Assembly: GCA_934168005.1 (NCBI GenBank)
Contig: CAKPMN010000014.1
Location: 1 to 25,872 of the forward strand
Direction: 5' to 3'
DNA from: an uncultured Bacilli bacterium
Lineage (GTDB): Bacteria; Bacillota_I; Bacilli_A; RF39; UBA660
Length of the DNA: 25,872 nt
The notes under the pieces are model-generated. The model was not told where the DNA came from, made no database searches, and worked only from the letters and a program-made list of their open reading frames with translations. Positions 7,465-15,849 of this stretch are shown here, in pieces. Positions within the stretch are counted from its first letter, which is position 1. The number at the start of each line of letters is the position of its first letter. The position numbers and the translations under genes were made by a program.

Positions 7465-9406
7465 CTATATCATATTTTTTTACAAAAGTTTTTATGTATT
7501 CACTTCTAATACTAGGTAATATTGAAGATGTTATATCACAAGTAATATCATTTAAAGAAAGATTAGTTGTATCTAATAAAGACATACCACCTACACTTTC
7601 TTCTAATACATTTTTTACTTCACTTAAAGCTTTATTATACATATCCAAATTAGGAATGTTTAAAAAACTTCTATCTTCTAAAGCTAAAACATAATCTCTT
7701 CTTAAAGAAACAATGCTTTCCGCATAAGTTACAACTAAATAATTAATAAATTCTTTAGATAAGTTCATATACTTTTCTTTAAGGTCATTATATTCTTTCA
7801 CATTCATATTTCCTTTTTTATATTGAATATAATTCCATATTTGTCTATCATTTATAGATCTATCAACTAAAATAATATCATCATTACTATTAATAGAATC
7901 CATAAGTTGTCTATAAACTTCCTCTATAATTAAAACATGATATTCATAACTAGATAGTTCTTTTTGTAACGGTTTTATTTCTTTTTTGAAATAAGAAGAT
8001 GTAGTGAACTCTTCCACTATAGATACATTAAAGCCACCTTTTTTAAAGAAATCATATAAATTATTAATAGTTGTAGTTTTACCTGTTCTAGGAGTTCCAC
8101 TAAACTCTATAACAAAAGGTTTATTAGGTAAACATAATGATTTTAATTTTTGTAATTCAGCTTTTTGAGCATGTAATTTCTTAAGTTTTTCATAATATGA
8201 AGTATTTCCAAAGAATACTTCATTTTTTAAAAATAAATTTTCACTTCCATAGAAGACTTTATCCAAAACATCCTTTAATCTTTTAAACATAGATAAACTT
8301 GCATCTTCATTAAATATTAAACTTTCATAAACCCCACTGTAATACCATTTTTGACTTTCTTCTCCTCTTTTAAAAGAAGAAAAATCTCTTTTACCATTTT
8401 TTTCAAAAAGAATATTTAAATCCTCCAAATTACTAATTTTATCTGCACAAATAACAGCTTTATTTCTTAATGGTAGATCCTTAGTAGTTAAAATAGTATG
8501 TTTTTTTCTTTCCTCCCAAGATAAAGACTTATCCTCTTCACTTGCAGACATTACAAGAGAAGCTATATCACTTCCAAATTCTTTTTCTATATCTAAAATA
8601 GTATACTTAGTATCTTCAACTACGTCATGAAGATATCCAGCAGCTACTACATTATCATCAAATCCATACTCTTCTAATATTTTCGCAACAGAAAAAGGAT
8701 GCATAATCATTGGTTTATCAACTTCACTTTTTCTAACTTGTCCCATATGTGCCTTTAAAGCAAATAATTTTGCCTTTTCTTTTATATCAAAAACATCATT
8801 TATTTCCATATACTTAATACTAAATAAATACTTATCACTAAGCATTTGTTTTACTTTCTTTTTATATTCTTCATATTCATCATCAAAGCACCATATTTTA
8901 GCATATCCCATATCACCAAATTTCTTGTTCAAATGATGAAAGGCTCTATTTATCATTTCATCCAAATTATAAGATGGAAAATGTCTTAATGTATAACTAT
9001 GAGTTCTTTTAAAAAATGATTCAATATCAACATTTCTATCAGCAGAAGAAACAAGTTTACCATAATCACTTCTTGGAACCCCATCTAGGCTAGCTCTATG
9101 ATCTTCTATTGCTTCTTTTATAATAGTTCTATCTTCAAGACTGAAAAAGTTTTCCATCCACTTATCTTCATAAAACATACGAGCAGATAATATCTCATGC
9201 TTATCCTTATCAATATGATGAGCTATATCATGAAAACAAGCAATAGTATAAACCATATCAACATTAAGATTATCAAATTTAGAAATTAATTTAAGACTTC
9301 TTTCAACAACACTATTAATATGTTCTATACCATGTCCATCATCATTTTTAGAATAAATTGGTAATATATTTTCTTCTATATATTTTCTCAAATCACTATT
9401 AATCAT
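7451..9406 (-). CDS. Three-domain fusion: HD hydrolase, SpoT/MESH1-like HD hydrolase and P-loop (deoxy)nucleoside-kinase-like
   Basis: This 651-residue protein joins three nucleotide enzymes. Residues 1-195 are a YpgQ-type HD phosphohydrolase: His29, His59-Asp60, His103, Asp123. Residues 208-380 match the (p)ppGpp-hydrolase HD fold of SpoT/MESH1: AHMGQVRK at 219-226, MHPFSVAKIL, LHDVVEDT at 259-266 (the HDxxED signature), and ICADKISNL around Asp322. A short helical linker (400-425) leads to a P-loop domain at 428-640. This has Walker A GTPRTGKTT at 437-445, ILVDRSINDRQIW at 512-524, the DRS element of thymidylate and deoxynucleoside kinases, and an arginine-bearing lid-like segment near 569-578. 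All motif residues are retained, so each domain could be active. The ATG at 9406 has a TAGGAGG site. The gene stands alone between its own promoter and terminator. The joint reaction is unknown; nucleotide-pool or alarmone control is an inference. Confidence 0.85.
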   Translation of the reverse strand: MINSDLRKYIEENILPIYSKNDDGHGIEHINSVVERSLKLISKFDNLNVDMVYTIACFHDIAHHIDKDKHEILSARMFYEDKWMENFFSLEDRTIIKEAIEDHRASLDGVPRSDYGKLVSSADRNVDIESFFKRTHSYTLRHFPSYNLDEMINRAFHHLNKKFGDMGYAKIWCFDDEYEEYKKKVKQMLSDKYLFSIKYMEINDVFDIKEKAKLFALKAHMGQVRKSEVDKPMIMHPFSVAKILEEYGFDDNVVAAGYLHDVVEDTKYTILDIEKEFGSDIASLVMSASEEDKSLSWEERKKHTILTTKDLPLRNKAVICADKISNLEDLNILFEKNGKRDFSSFKRGEESQKWYYSGVYESLIFNEDASLSMFKRLKDVLDKVFYGSENLFLKNEVFFGNTSYYEKLKKLHAQKAELQKLKSLCLPNKPFVIEFSGTPRTGKTTTINNLYDFFKKGGFNVSIVEEFTTSSYFKKEIKPLQKELSSYEYHVLIIEEVYRQLMDSINSNDDIILVDRSINDRQIWNYIQYKKGNMNVKEYNDLKEKYMNLSKEFINYLVVTYAESIVSLRRDYVLALEDRSFLNIPNLDMYNKALSEVKNVLEESVGGMSLLDTTNLSLNDITCDITSSILPSIRSEYIKTFVKKYDIDNRH

Positions 9407-9431
9407 AATACCTCCTACAAATTATAAATAT

Positions 9432-9440
9432 CTTATACCA
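9432..9440 (-). promoter_or_regulatory. Extended -10 promoter of the HD-HD-kinase gene
   Basis: TGG directly before TATAAG (9432-9437) on the minus strand forms an extended -10, 25 bases ahead of the start codon at 9406. A TTGTTA lies 15 bases further up, which is a short spacing for a -35. Confidence 0.45.
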
Positions 9441-9458
9441 TATTTTTTAAAATAACAA

Positions 9459-10184
9459 CTAAGAACCTAAAAATTTCTGCATTAATAAAATAGTTCTATC
9501 TAAATTCTCTAAATAAGCATAATGCGTAGAATTAAAGAAAGTAACAAGTCTAGAATTTTTAATTAATTTATTAAGTAGTAAAGCATCCATATAAGGAACA
9601 GCTTTATCCATACTTCCCCATACAATTAAAGTAGGAATAGAAATAGAAGATACTATATCCGTAATATCCGTATTAACATGTTTAACTAATATTTTTCTCA
9701 TCATGAAAGAAGCATTTCTATAATCTATAGATCCAACATGTCTTTTTATAAAATTTTTAATAAACTTAAAATTAGGTAACTTAACTAACAATCTGAATAA
9801 TTTTTCTTTAAAAGTTAATTTTCTCTTTTTAACTCTAAAAGGAGGCGCAAATAAAATAAGTTTAGAAGTTTCAAACAAAGAAGCATAAACAAGAGAAATC
9901 TTTCCACCAAAAGAATGTCCTATCAAAGTAGGATTTGAAACATTTAAAGACAAAAGTAATTCATTAATCATTAAAGCATAATCAGATAAACTAAAAACTT
10001 CTAAAGGTTCCGTAGATTTACCAAAACCAGGTAAATCTATTAAAATAACTCTATAATTTTTAGATAATGGTAAAGCTAACATTTCCATCATTTCTATATT
10101 TTGTCCCCAACCATGTAAAAAAACAAGCACACTTCCTTCACCATAATCTTTATAATTAATATCTATACCTTTATATTTAAACAT
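9459..10184 (-). CDS. Alpha/beta hydrolase (MhpC/BioH-like)
   Basis: This 241-residue protein is a compact alpha/beta hydrolase. The oxyanion-loop motif VFLHGWGQN is at 21-29, and the nucleophile elbow IGHSFGG (Ser91) at 88-94. LIVWGSMDKAVP carries the acid, and FNSTHYAYLENLD near the C-terminus carries the histidine. A basic cap region (VKKRKLTFKEKLFRLLVKL) follows strand 6. This type hydrolyses small esters or C-C bonds; the substrate cannot be deduced. There is no signal peptide. The start at 10184 has an AGGTGAT ribosome binding site. It begins just after the terminator of the sensor-kinase operon, so it is probably transcribed separately. Confidence 0.88.
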   Translation of the reverse strand: MFKYKGIDINYKDYGEGSVLVFLHGWGQNIEMMEMLALPLSKNYRVILIDLPGFGKSTEPLEVFSLSDYALMINELLLSLNVSNPTLIGHSFGGKISLVYASLFETSKLILFAPPFRVKKRKLTFKEKLFRLLVKLPNFKFIKNFIKRHVGSIDYRNASFMMRKILVKHVNTDITDIVSSISIPTLIVWGSMDKAVPYMDALLLNKLIKNSRLVTFFNSTHYAYLENLDRTILLMQKFLGS

Positions 10185-10208
10185 GTTATCACCTAGTATA
10201 ATATATAT

Positions 10209-10236
10209 GCAAAAGAAGTAGTAAAAACTACTTCTT
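10209..10236 (-). terminator. Intrinsic terminator of the ABC/two-component operon
   Basis: A 10-bp perfect stem (AAGAAGTAGT 10213-10222 and ACTACTTCTT 10227-10236, loop AAAA) is followed by a short T-run on the minus strand. The stop codon of the histidine kinase gene (10235-10237) is at the start of the stem. Confidence 0.75.
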
Positions 10237-11422
10237 AAAAATAATACTTAATAGTAAATATAGTAGAATCTTTAGATGAAACACTTATATGTCCATTATC
10301 TTTTTCTATAATTGATTTTGCTAAGGCAAGTCCTATTCCAACACTATCATTAGTAGAATTCTTTCCCTTATAAAATCTTTCAAATATATGAGGTAAATCC
10401 TCACTTGAAATACCTTCTCCATTATCAGTTATTTTAATACAACAATAAACTTTATTAGAACTTATATCAACTTTAATAGATGTTGAATCATATGAATGTT
10501 CAATACAATTTTTTAAAATATTACTAATTGCTTCAACTTGCCAATTAAAATCAAGAACACAAGATGCATCACCTGTTATATCAATAGAAATATCTCTTAA
10601 ATCACACAAAGCTGACAAATTTGATTTAGCCTTTAGAACTATCTTTTTAAGAGAAGTATCAACGTCTTCAAAAGTAACAGTATTAGTATCAAGTTTAGAT
10701 AACTTAAGTAAATTTTGAGTTAAAAAATTTATATTTAAAGCATCTCTTTTTATATCCCTTAAAAAATCTAATTTAACTTGATCAGTACAATCATCAATTA
10801 AATTATCAACCATAATTAAAATAGAAGTTAATGGTGTTTTAAGTTGATGCGAAATATCAGCTAAAGAATCTTTTAATTTTAATTTTTCTAATCTAGAATA
10901 TTCGCTTTCTTCTTTAAGCATAACTGTAACCTTATATATTTCATTTTTTAAAATAGAAAGTTCATCTTCACTTATATCATCAATATTTAAAGAATAATTC
11001 TTCATATTTACCTGTTCAATTAAATTAATAATTTTATTTAACTCACTATTTTTTTTCTTATTATATAGTAAAAAGAATAATATAACCATAAAACATACAC
11101 ATAAAATAAAGAAGAAATCAATAATTATAAACTTTTTATAGTTATAATCATTTTCTAAAATAATTGAATCATCAAAATCTATACCATATTTAGAAAAATC
11201 ATAATTCAAATTACTTCCATTTACAATAGATAAAATATCCCCTTCATTTATAGAAGGATATTTTTCTTTTACTAAGTAAACTATCTTAGAAATCTTATCA
11301 TTATAATTCTTTTTATAAATATCATATTCATATCTATGGATAAAATAAAATAAAAAACTAGAAAGAAATAGAAATAAACTAATAATTATAAATAATCTTT
11401 TTAAATAAACTTTATTTTTCAA
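10235..11422 (-). CDS. Two-component sensor histidine kinase
   Basis: A 395-residue membrane kinase. TM helices at about 9-28 and 97-119 enclose a small external domain of roughly 68 residues. The HisKA helix carries the phosphoacceptor in ISHQLKTPLTSI (His192). The ATPase domain shows the N box (NCIEHS, Asn305), G1 (DNGEGIS, 333-339), F box (FERFYKG) and G2 (GIGLALAK, 362-369). The gene begins with TTG at 11422: no ATG is available for the next 100 codons, the first helix would otherwise be lost, and GGAATAGGG stands ahead of it. It overlaps the response-regulator gene by 11 bases. Small-loop kinases next to FtsX-type exporters usually sense antimicrobial peptides or envelope stress, often through the transporter; here that is inferred from context. 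Confidence 0.93.
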   Translation of the reverse strand: MKNKVYLKRLFIIISLFLFLSSFLFYFIHRYEYDIYKKNYNDKISKIVYLVKEKYPSINEGDILSIVNGSNLNYDFSKYGIDFDDSIILENDYNYKKFIIIDFFFILCVCFMVILFFLLYNKKKNSELNKIINLIEQVNMKNYSLNIDDISEDELSILKNEIYKVTVMLKEESEYSRLEKLKLKDSLADISHQLKTPLTSILIMVDNLIDDCTDQVKLDFLRDIKRDALNINFLTQNLLKLSKLDTNTVTFEDVDTSLKKIVLKAKSNLSALCDLRDISIDITGDASCVLDFNWQVEAISNILKNCIEHSYDSTSIKVDISSNKVYCCIKITDNGEGISSEDLPHIFERFYKGKNSTNDSVGIGLALAKSIIEKDNGHISVSSKDSTIFTIKYYF

Positions 11423-12056
11423 TTAAATACCCTATTCCTTTCACGGTTTTAATAATCGGAGAATCAATCTTTTCTCTTATCCTTTTAAAATAAACAGTAA
11501 CAGTATGATCATCAATATCATTACCGGTCCATTCCCAAATCTTATCTATAATAATATTCCTATTAACAACTTTATTAATATTTAAAAATAGTAAATGAAG
11601 TAATTTAATCTCTAAAGAAGAAAGCTTTATCTTTTTATCATTCTTAAATACACACATCTTATCCATATCAAAAGAAATATCATCAACTTTAATGATATTA
11701 TTCTTTTTAAAACGAAGTAGTATTCTATCAACTCTAGCTAAAAGTTCAATAGTGCTAAAGGGCTTAGTGATATAGTCATATGCACCCATATTAAGCCCTT
11801 TAACAACCATTTCTTCATCATCCATAGCCGTTAAGAAAATAGTTGGAATATCTACATCAATCTTTTCAAATAAATCAAATCCAGATCCATCAGGTAAAGT
11901 TACATCTAAAATGATTAAATCAATTTTGTTATTTAAAATATAGTCATACGCTGATTTATAATTAGTTTTATATGTAAAAGTATAATTCTTTTTTAAAAAC
12001 GCATATTCTAATCCTTTAACAATAGATAAATTATCCTCAACTAATAAAATATGCAT
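11412..12056 (-). CDS. OmpR/PhoB-family response regulator
   Basis: 214 residues. The receiver domain has LLVEDN (acidic pocket, residues 4-9), phosphoacceptor Asp51 in LIILDVTLPDGSG, Thr76 in FLTAMDD and Lys98 in ITKPF. The C-terminal winged-helix domain shows the OmpR-type LSSLEIKLLHLLFLN and the wing VTVYFKRIREKIDSPIIKTVKGIGYLI. The start at 12056 (MHILLVEDN) is chosen because GGAGTGG lies six bases upstream; a TTG at 12071 would add five residues without a site. It is cotranscribed with the ABC transporter ahead and the kinase behind. The direct repeat at 15361-15380 is the likely binding site, which would make the operon autoregulated. Confidence 0.94.
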   Translation of the reverse strand: MHILLVEDNLSIVKGLEYAFLKKNYTFTYKTNYKSAYDYILNNKIDLIILDVTLPDGSGFDLFEKIDVDIPTIFLTAMDDEEMVVKGLNMGAYDYITKPFSTIELLARVDRILLRFKKNNIIKVDDISFDMDKMCVFKNDKKIKLSSLEIKLLHLLFLNINKVVNRNIIIDKIWEWTGNDIDDHTVTVYFKRIREKIDSPIIKTVKGIGYLIEK

Positions 12057-12088
12057 AAAACCACTCCTCAAACTAATTATAACACGTA

Positions 12089-14653
12089 TTATATATTTTC
12101 ACTTCTAATAGTTTCAATTGTATTTTGTTTTGACTGTTTCTTAATAGAATATCTCATAATTAGACTAATAAGTAAAAATACAATTAATATAGAAATAACT
12201 ATCGCTAAAACAGGTAACTTAAAGCCAGTATCATCATTTAAAGCTTTAAATAATAAGTAACTTAATCCAATTCCTATTGGAATACCAAATATAAGTGATT
12301 TAACCCCCATAAATATACTTTCAAGTCTAATCATATGTTTAAATTCAGGTGATGTCATACCAATAGACTTAAGCATTGCAAATTCAGTTTTTCTAAGTTC
12401 CATATTAGTAGTAATTGTATTAAATATATTAGTTATACCAATTAAAGATATTACAATAATAAATCCATATAAGAATATACCAATTAAAGTATAGAAATTC
12501 TTCATCATTTTAATATTCTCATCTAAGTTATAAGAAGAATAACTTGTATCACCCATAATATTTTCAACTTCTTTTAATAACTTAGTAGAATCAGCTGTTT
12601 TATAATAAACATTAACATAAGTATCACTACTAATAGAATCATACATAGCATCAGATACAATAATAGCTGTATCAGAATTATTTTCTAATCCAAAAGGTAA
12701 CTTATCAGCTAAAGCACCAATCTCTATTTTTTTGTCATTTAAAGTTATCTTATCACCTATTTTGTTTTTATAAAGTCTATCTTGATAATGAATGTTTTTA
12801 TCCCCATTATTGATATAAAAATTAACATTATCTACCAAAATTCCTTTATCTTTTATATCATCATATTTAAGATTTAAGCTTTCAATATATTTTCTATATT
12901 GATAATCTCCTACTGCTATAACAGTTATATATTTCTCTTCGTTTCTATCAGTATAGTCAAGATCTACAAGTCTTGGAGAATATAATAAATCTTTAACTTC
13001 TCCAGATGTCACTCTAGCAACAGAATAATTTTTAATACCATTTACTCTTAAAGTTTCATCAACCTTAGCTTTTATAGTATCATCTTTCATATCTAAACTA
13101 ATAGAAACATTATAAGTTTTTATTTTAATTTCTTCATTTAAGGTAGAAAACGCTAAATTCATAAAATATGATAAAGCAATAAAAATAGATACAGATACTA
13201 TAATTGAAATAACAGTTGTACGATATTTCTTTTTATTTCTCCTTAAATTCTTATAAGATATTTCTCCACCTATTCCAAAAAGTTTACTAATAACTTTAGG
13301 ACATTTTAATTTTTTTCTATTAATCTTAATCTTCGCACTATTTCTTATGTTCTCAATAGGAGAAACTTTTGATGCTTTAGATGCACTTCTAAAAGCTGAT
13401 AAATATATAGTTATAATTCCTAAAATAATAGCCAATAATATTGGATATATAGATATATTTAAAACTAAACATAAATGCTCTGTAAGCATATCTCTAAGTA
13501 AATTATTACTTACGATAATTAATATATATGAAGCAAAAATACCACATAATATACCTATTGGAATACCAAATAAACCTAAAATTGTAGCTTCATAAAATAC
13601 ATTTTTCTTTATTTGTTTTTTTGTAGCACCAACACTTCTAAGCATACCATACTGTTTAATTTTCTCAGTAATAGAAATATCAAAACTATTTTTAATACAG
13701 AAAATTGAAGTAACAACAATAATTAAACATACAATATAAATTACCTTATCAAATCCATCAACAATATTACTTTCAAGAGGATTAGCTTCAAAACAAATTA
13801 TATATTGATTAATAATATATTTATATTTAGCATTTTTCATCTCTTCAAAGTATTTATTAAGATCTTCTTCACTAGTTAATTTATCATTGTAATAATCACT
13901 TAATATTTTAGAATCAACTCCTATAATAGATGCAGTTGCTGAAGGATATTTCTTCAATGCTTTTTTTGTATATCTTACAAAAATATTATAATTAGTAGAA
14001 TCTTTTAAATCACCAGTAGTAATAAAAGAATAACCAGCTGAATCATAAGATTCAATATTAGATGAAGGTCTCTCAATTATACCAACAACAGTGTATTCTC
14101 TAACCTCACCATTTAATTTAAACTCTTCTAATTCTTGATAAGCATCAAAATTAGAAAGTAAAACACCATCCAGAAAACGACTTCCCATGCTTAACTTAAT
14201 AACATCGCCTATTTTATAATTAACCCTACCATTATATTCTAAATGGCTTGGTATTAATATTTCACTACTATTTTTTGGAAGTCTTCCATCAACTAAATTA
14301 ATAGCTAATGTTTCTAAAGCATCAGATGAAAACTCTTTAACATAAGCATAAGGTTTATATTCATTTTTTGAATCAATCTTAGCAGTACCAACATCAGATG
14401 TTAAAACAAAGCTTTCAACATTTCTATTATTTTTAATTGTGCCTATATCATCACTTTTAACATCATAAATTGCAGCATGAAAGTCACCATTAACATCTTT
14501 TTCAAAATTTACTAAAGTTTTAACTAAACTAAAATACATTGTAGAAACAGCTGTTATTAAAGCAACAGATAAAATTATTCCAATAATTGTTACAATAGTA
14601 CGTTTTTTATTTAACTTTAAATTTTTTATAGTTAATTTATTTAAAAGTCCCAT
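12089..14653 (-). CDS. ABC transporter permease, FtsX/MacB type (854 aa)
   Basis: Large permease with two FtsX-type halves and about eight TM helices. A signal-anchor helix lies at about 18-42 and a first external MacB-like domain to about 300. Three helices follow (about 300-325, 350-382, 398-425), then a second anchor helix (about 480-505), a second external domain and three final helices ending near residue 840. The FtsX signatures are visible after the external domains (YGMLRSVGATKKQIKKNVFYE and FAMLKSIGMTSPEFKHMI). This architecture belongs to MacB/LolE-like mechanotransmission exporters of peptides or lipoproteins, not to solute importers. The ATG at 14653 follows the ATPase stop codon by one base, with a GAGGT site inside the ATPase gene; the GTG at 14665 lacks a site. 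Confidence 0.92.
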   Translation of the reverse strand: MGLLNKLTIKNLKLNKKRTIVTIIGIILSVALITAVSTMYFSLVKTLVNFEKDVNGDFHAAIYDVKSDDIGTIKNNRNVESFVLTSDVGTAKIDSKNEYKPYAYVKEFSSDALETLAINLVDGRLPKNSSEILIPSHLEYNGRVNYKIGDVIKLSMGSRFLDGVLLSNFDAYQELEEFKLNGEVREYTVVGIIERPSSNIESYDSAGYSFITTGDLKDSTNYNIFVRYTKKALKKYPSATASIIGVDSKILSDYYNDKLTSEEDLNKYFEEMKNAKYKYIINQYIICFEANPLESNIVDGFDKVIYIVCLIIVVTSIFCIKNSFDISITEKIKQYGMLRSVGATKKQIKKNVFYEATILGLFGIPIGILCGIFASYILIIVSNNLLRDMLTEHLCLVLNISIYPILLAIILGIITIYLSAFRSASKASKVSPIENIRNSAKIKINRKKLKCPKVISKLFGIGGEISYKNLRRNKKKYRTTVISIIVSVSIFIALSYFMNLAFSTLNEEIKIKTYNVSISLDMKDDTIKAKVDETLRVNGIKNYSVARVTSGEVKDLLYSPRLVDLDYTDRNEEKYITVIAVGDYQYRKYIESLNLKYDDIKDKGILVDNVNFYINNGDKNIHYQDRLYKNKIGDKITLNDKKIEIGALADKLPFGLENNSDTAIIVSDAMYDSISSDTYVNVYYKTADSTKLLKEVENIMGDTSYSSYNLDENIKMMKNFYTLIGIFLYGFIIVISLIGITNIFNTITTNMELRKTEFAMLKSIGMTSPEFKHMIRLESIFMGVKSLIFGIPIGIGLSYLLFKALNDDTGFKLPVLAIVISILIVFLLISLIMRYSIKKQSKQNTIETIRSENI

Positions 14654-14654
14654 A

Positions 14655-15326
14655 CTATACCTCACTTACAATTTTTCCATCTTCAATTTTAATAATTCTA
14701 TCAGCAGTACTAGCGATTTCCATATTATGTGTAATCATAACAATAGTCTGACCATATTCTTTATTCATACGTCTAAGTAAAGCAACAATTTCATCACTAG
14801 CCTTACTATCCAAATTACCTGTTGGTTCATCTGCTAATATAATAGTTGGACTAGTTATTAAAGCTCGACCTATACTAACTCTTTGTTGTTGACCTCCTGA
14901 TAATTCGTTAGGTAAATGATCTCTTCTTTTATTTAAACCTAAAATATTAATCATTTCATCTAATTTATCTTTATCAACCTTACGATTATCAAGAGATAAT
15001 GGTAAAACTATATTTTCTTCAACATTTAAAATAGGAATTAAATTATAAAATTGATAAATTAATCCTACCTGTCTTCTTCTAAATATAGCTAAAGCATCAT
15101 CATTCAAAGAAAATATATCTTTAGAATCAATAAATACCTTACCTGATGTAGGCTTATCAACTCCTCCAATTAAATGAAGTAATGTTGATTTACCAGACCC
15201 ACTTGCGCCTACAATCGCCACAAATTCTCCTTTATTAATAGAGAAACTAACGTGATCTAAAGCAACAACCTTCAAATCCCCTTTTCCATAAATCTTTGTC
15301 AAATTATCGACTTTTAAAATTTCCAT
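14655..15326 (-). CDS. ABC transporter ATP-binding protein (MacB/LolD type)
   Basis: 223 residues, the normal size for a LolD/MacB-type ATPase. All motifs are intact: Walker A GASGSGKST (40-48), Q-loop YQFYNLIP (Gln92), signature LSGGQQQR (142-149), Walker B ILADEPTGNLD (163-173) and H-loop His200. It powers the adjacent FtsX-type permease, which is translationally coupled. The ATG at 15326 has a strong AAGGAGGAG ribosome binding site. It is the first gene of the four-gene operon and follows a promoter with a probable response-regulator site. Confidence 0.95.
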   Translation of the reverse strand: MEILKVDNLTKIYGKGDLKVVALDHVSFSINKGEFVAIVGASGSGKSTLLHLIGGVDKPTSGKVFIDSKDIFSLNDDALAIFRRRQVGLIYQFYNLIPILNVEENIVLPLSLDNRKVDKDKLDEMINILGLNKRRDHLPNELSGGQQQRVSIGRALITSPTIILADEPTGNLDSKASDEIVALLRRMNKEYGQTIVMITHNMEIASTADRIIKIEDGKIVSEV

Positions 15327-15351
15327 ATAACTCCTCCTTAATTAACATTAT

Positions 15352-15380
15352 ATTATATTAAAGTTACAATTAAGTTACAA
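15352..15380 (-). promoter_or_regulatory. Promoter with direct-repeat operator of the ABC/two-component operon
   Basis: On the minus strand -35 TTGTAA (15375-15380), a 17-base spacer and a perfect -10 TATAAT (15352-15357) precede the ATPase gene. The sequence AAGTTACAA (plus-strand reading) occurs at 15361-15369 and again at 15372-15380, an 11-base period. Direct repeats one helical turn apart at the -35 are the usual site for OmpR-family regulators, so the operon's own regulator is the likely ligand. Confidence 0.7.
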
Positions 15381-15402
15381 AAAAAGATATTATTCCATAT
15401 CT
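15378..15402 (-). terminator. Intrinsic terminator behind the ohrR-like gene
   Basis: AGATAT (15385-15390) and ATATCT (15397-15402) form a 6-bp stem that continues, past one mismatch, into an A-run/T-run pair. Seven T follow on the minus strand. The stop codon of the MarR gene (15390-15392) lies in the loop edge. It overlaps the -35 of the next operon. Confidence 0.65.
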
Positions 15403-15836
15403 ATTTTTTCTAATCCATTTAATATTTTATATAAAAGTTTGTATAACTCTAAAGATTCTTCTACATCTAGGTTAATACATTGTCCTATCTGTAAAGGAAT
15501 TATTGATGCATGTCTTTTCATAGCTTTACCACTACTTGTAATAGAAACAATTAAGTTTCTCTCATCATCTAAAGAACGTTTTCTAAATATATACCCCTTA
15601 CTTTCAAGTTTTTTCAAAACAGGAGTAAGTGTACCACTATCTAAAAATAACTTTTCACCTAAAGACTTAACATTAATCTCTCCAACTTCCCACAAAACAA
15701 GCATTGTTATATATTGAGTATAAGTTAAATCAATTTCTGCTAAATAAGGTTTATAATGTTTAATAATCTCCTTTGCACATGCATATAAAGGAAAACATAA
15801 TTGATTTTCTAATTTTAATCTTTCATCACTGCCCAT
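15390..15836 (-). CDS. ohrR: OhrR-type MarR-family redox regulator
   Basis: This 148-residue winged-helix repressor follows OhrR closely: LENQLCFPLYAC places Cys14 where OhrR has its peroxide-sensing cysteine. YKPYLAEIDLTYTQYITMLVLWE supplies the tyrosines that contact it. LGEKLFLDSGTLTPVLKKLE is the OhrR recognition helix, and KRSLDDERNLIVSIT the wing. A second cysteine, Cys20, follows six residues later. Known OhrR proteins release DNA when the cysteine is oxidised by organic hydroperoxide. Here the gene lies 13 bases behind trxB with its own GGAGTAGG site, and there is no ohrA peroxidase in the window. A perfect palindrome at the trxB promoter is the expected operator, so it probably represses trxB and itself. 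Confidence 0.88.
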   Translation of the reverse strand: MGSDERLKLENQLCFPLYACAKEIIKHYKPYLAEIDLTYTQYITMLVLWEVGEINVKSLGEKLFLDSGTLTPVLKKLESKGYIFRKRSLDDERNLIVSITSSGKAMKRHASIIPLQIGQCINLDVEESLELYKLLYKILNGLEKIDME

Positions 15837-15849
15837 AAAACCTACTCCA

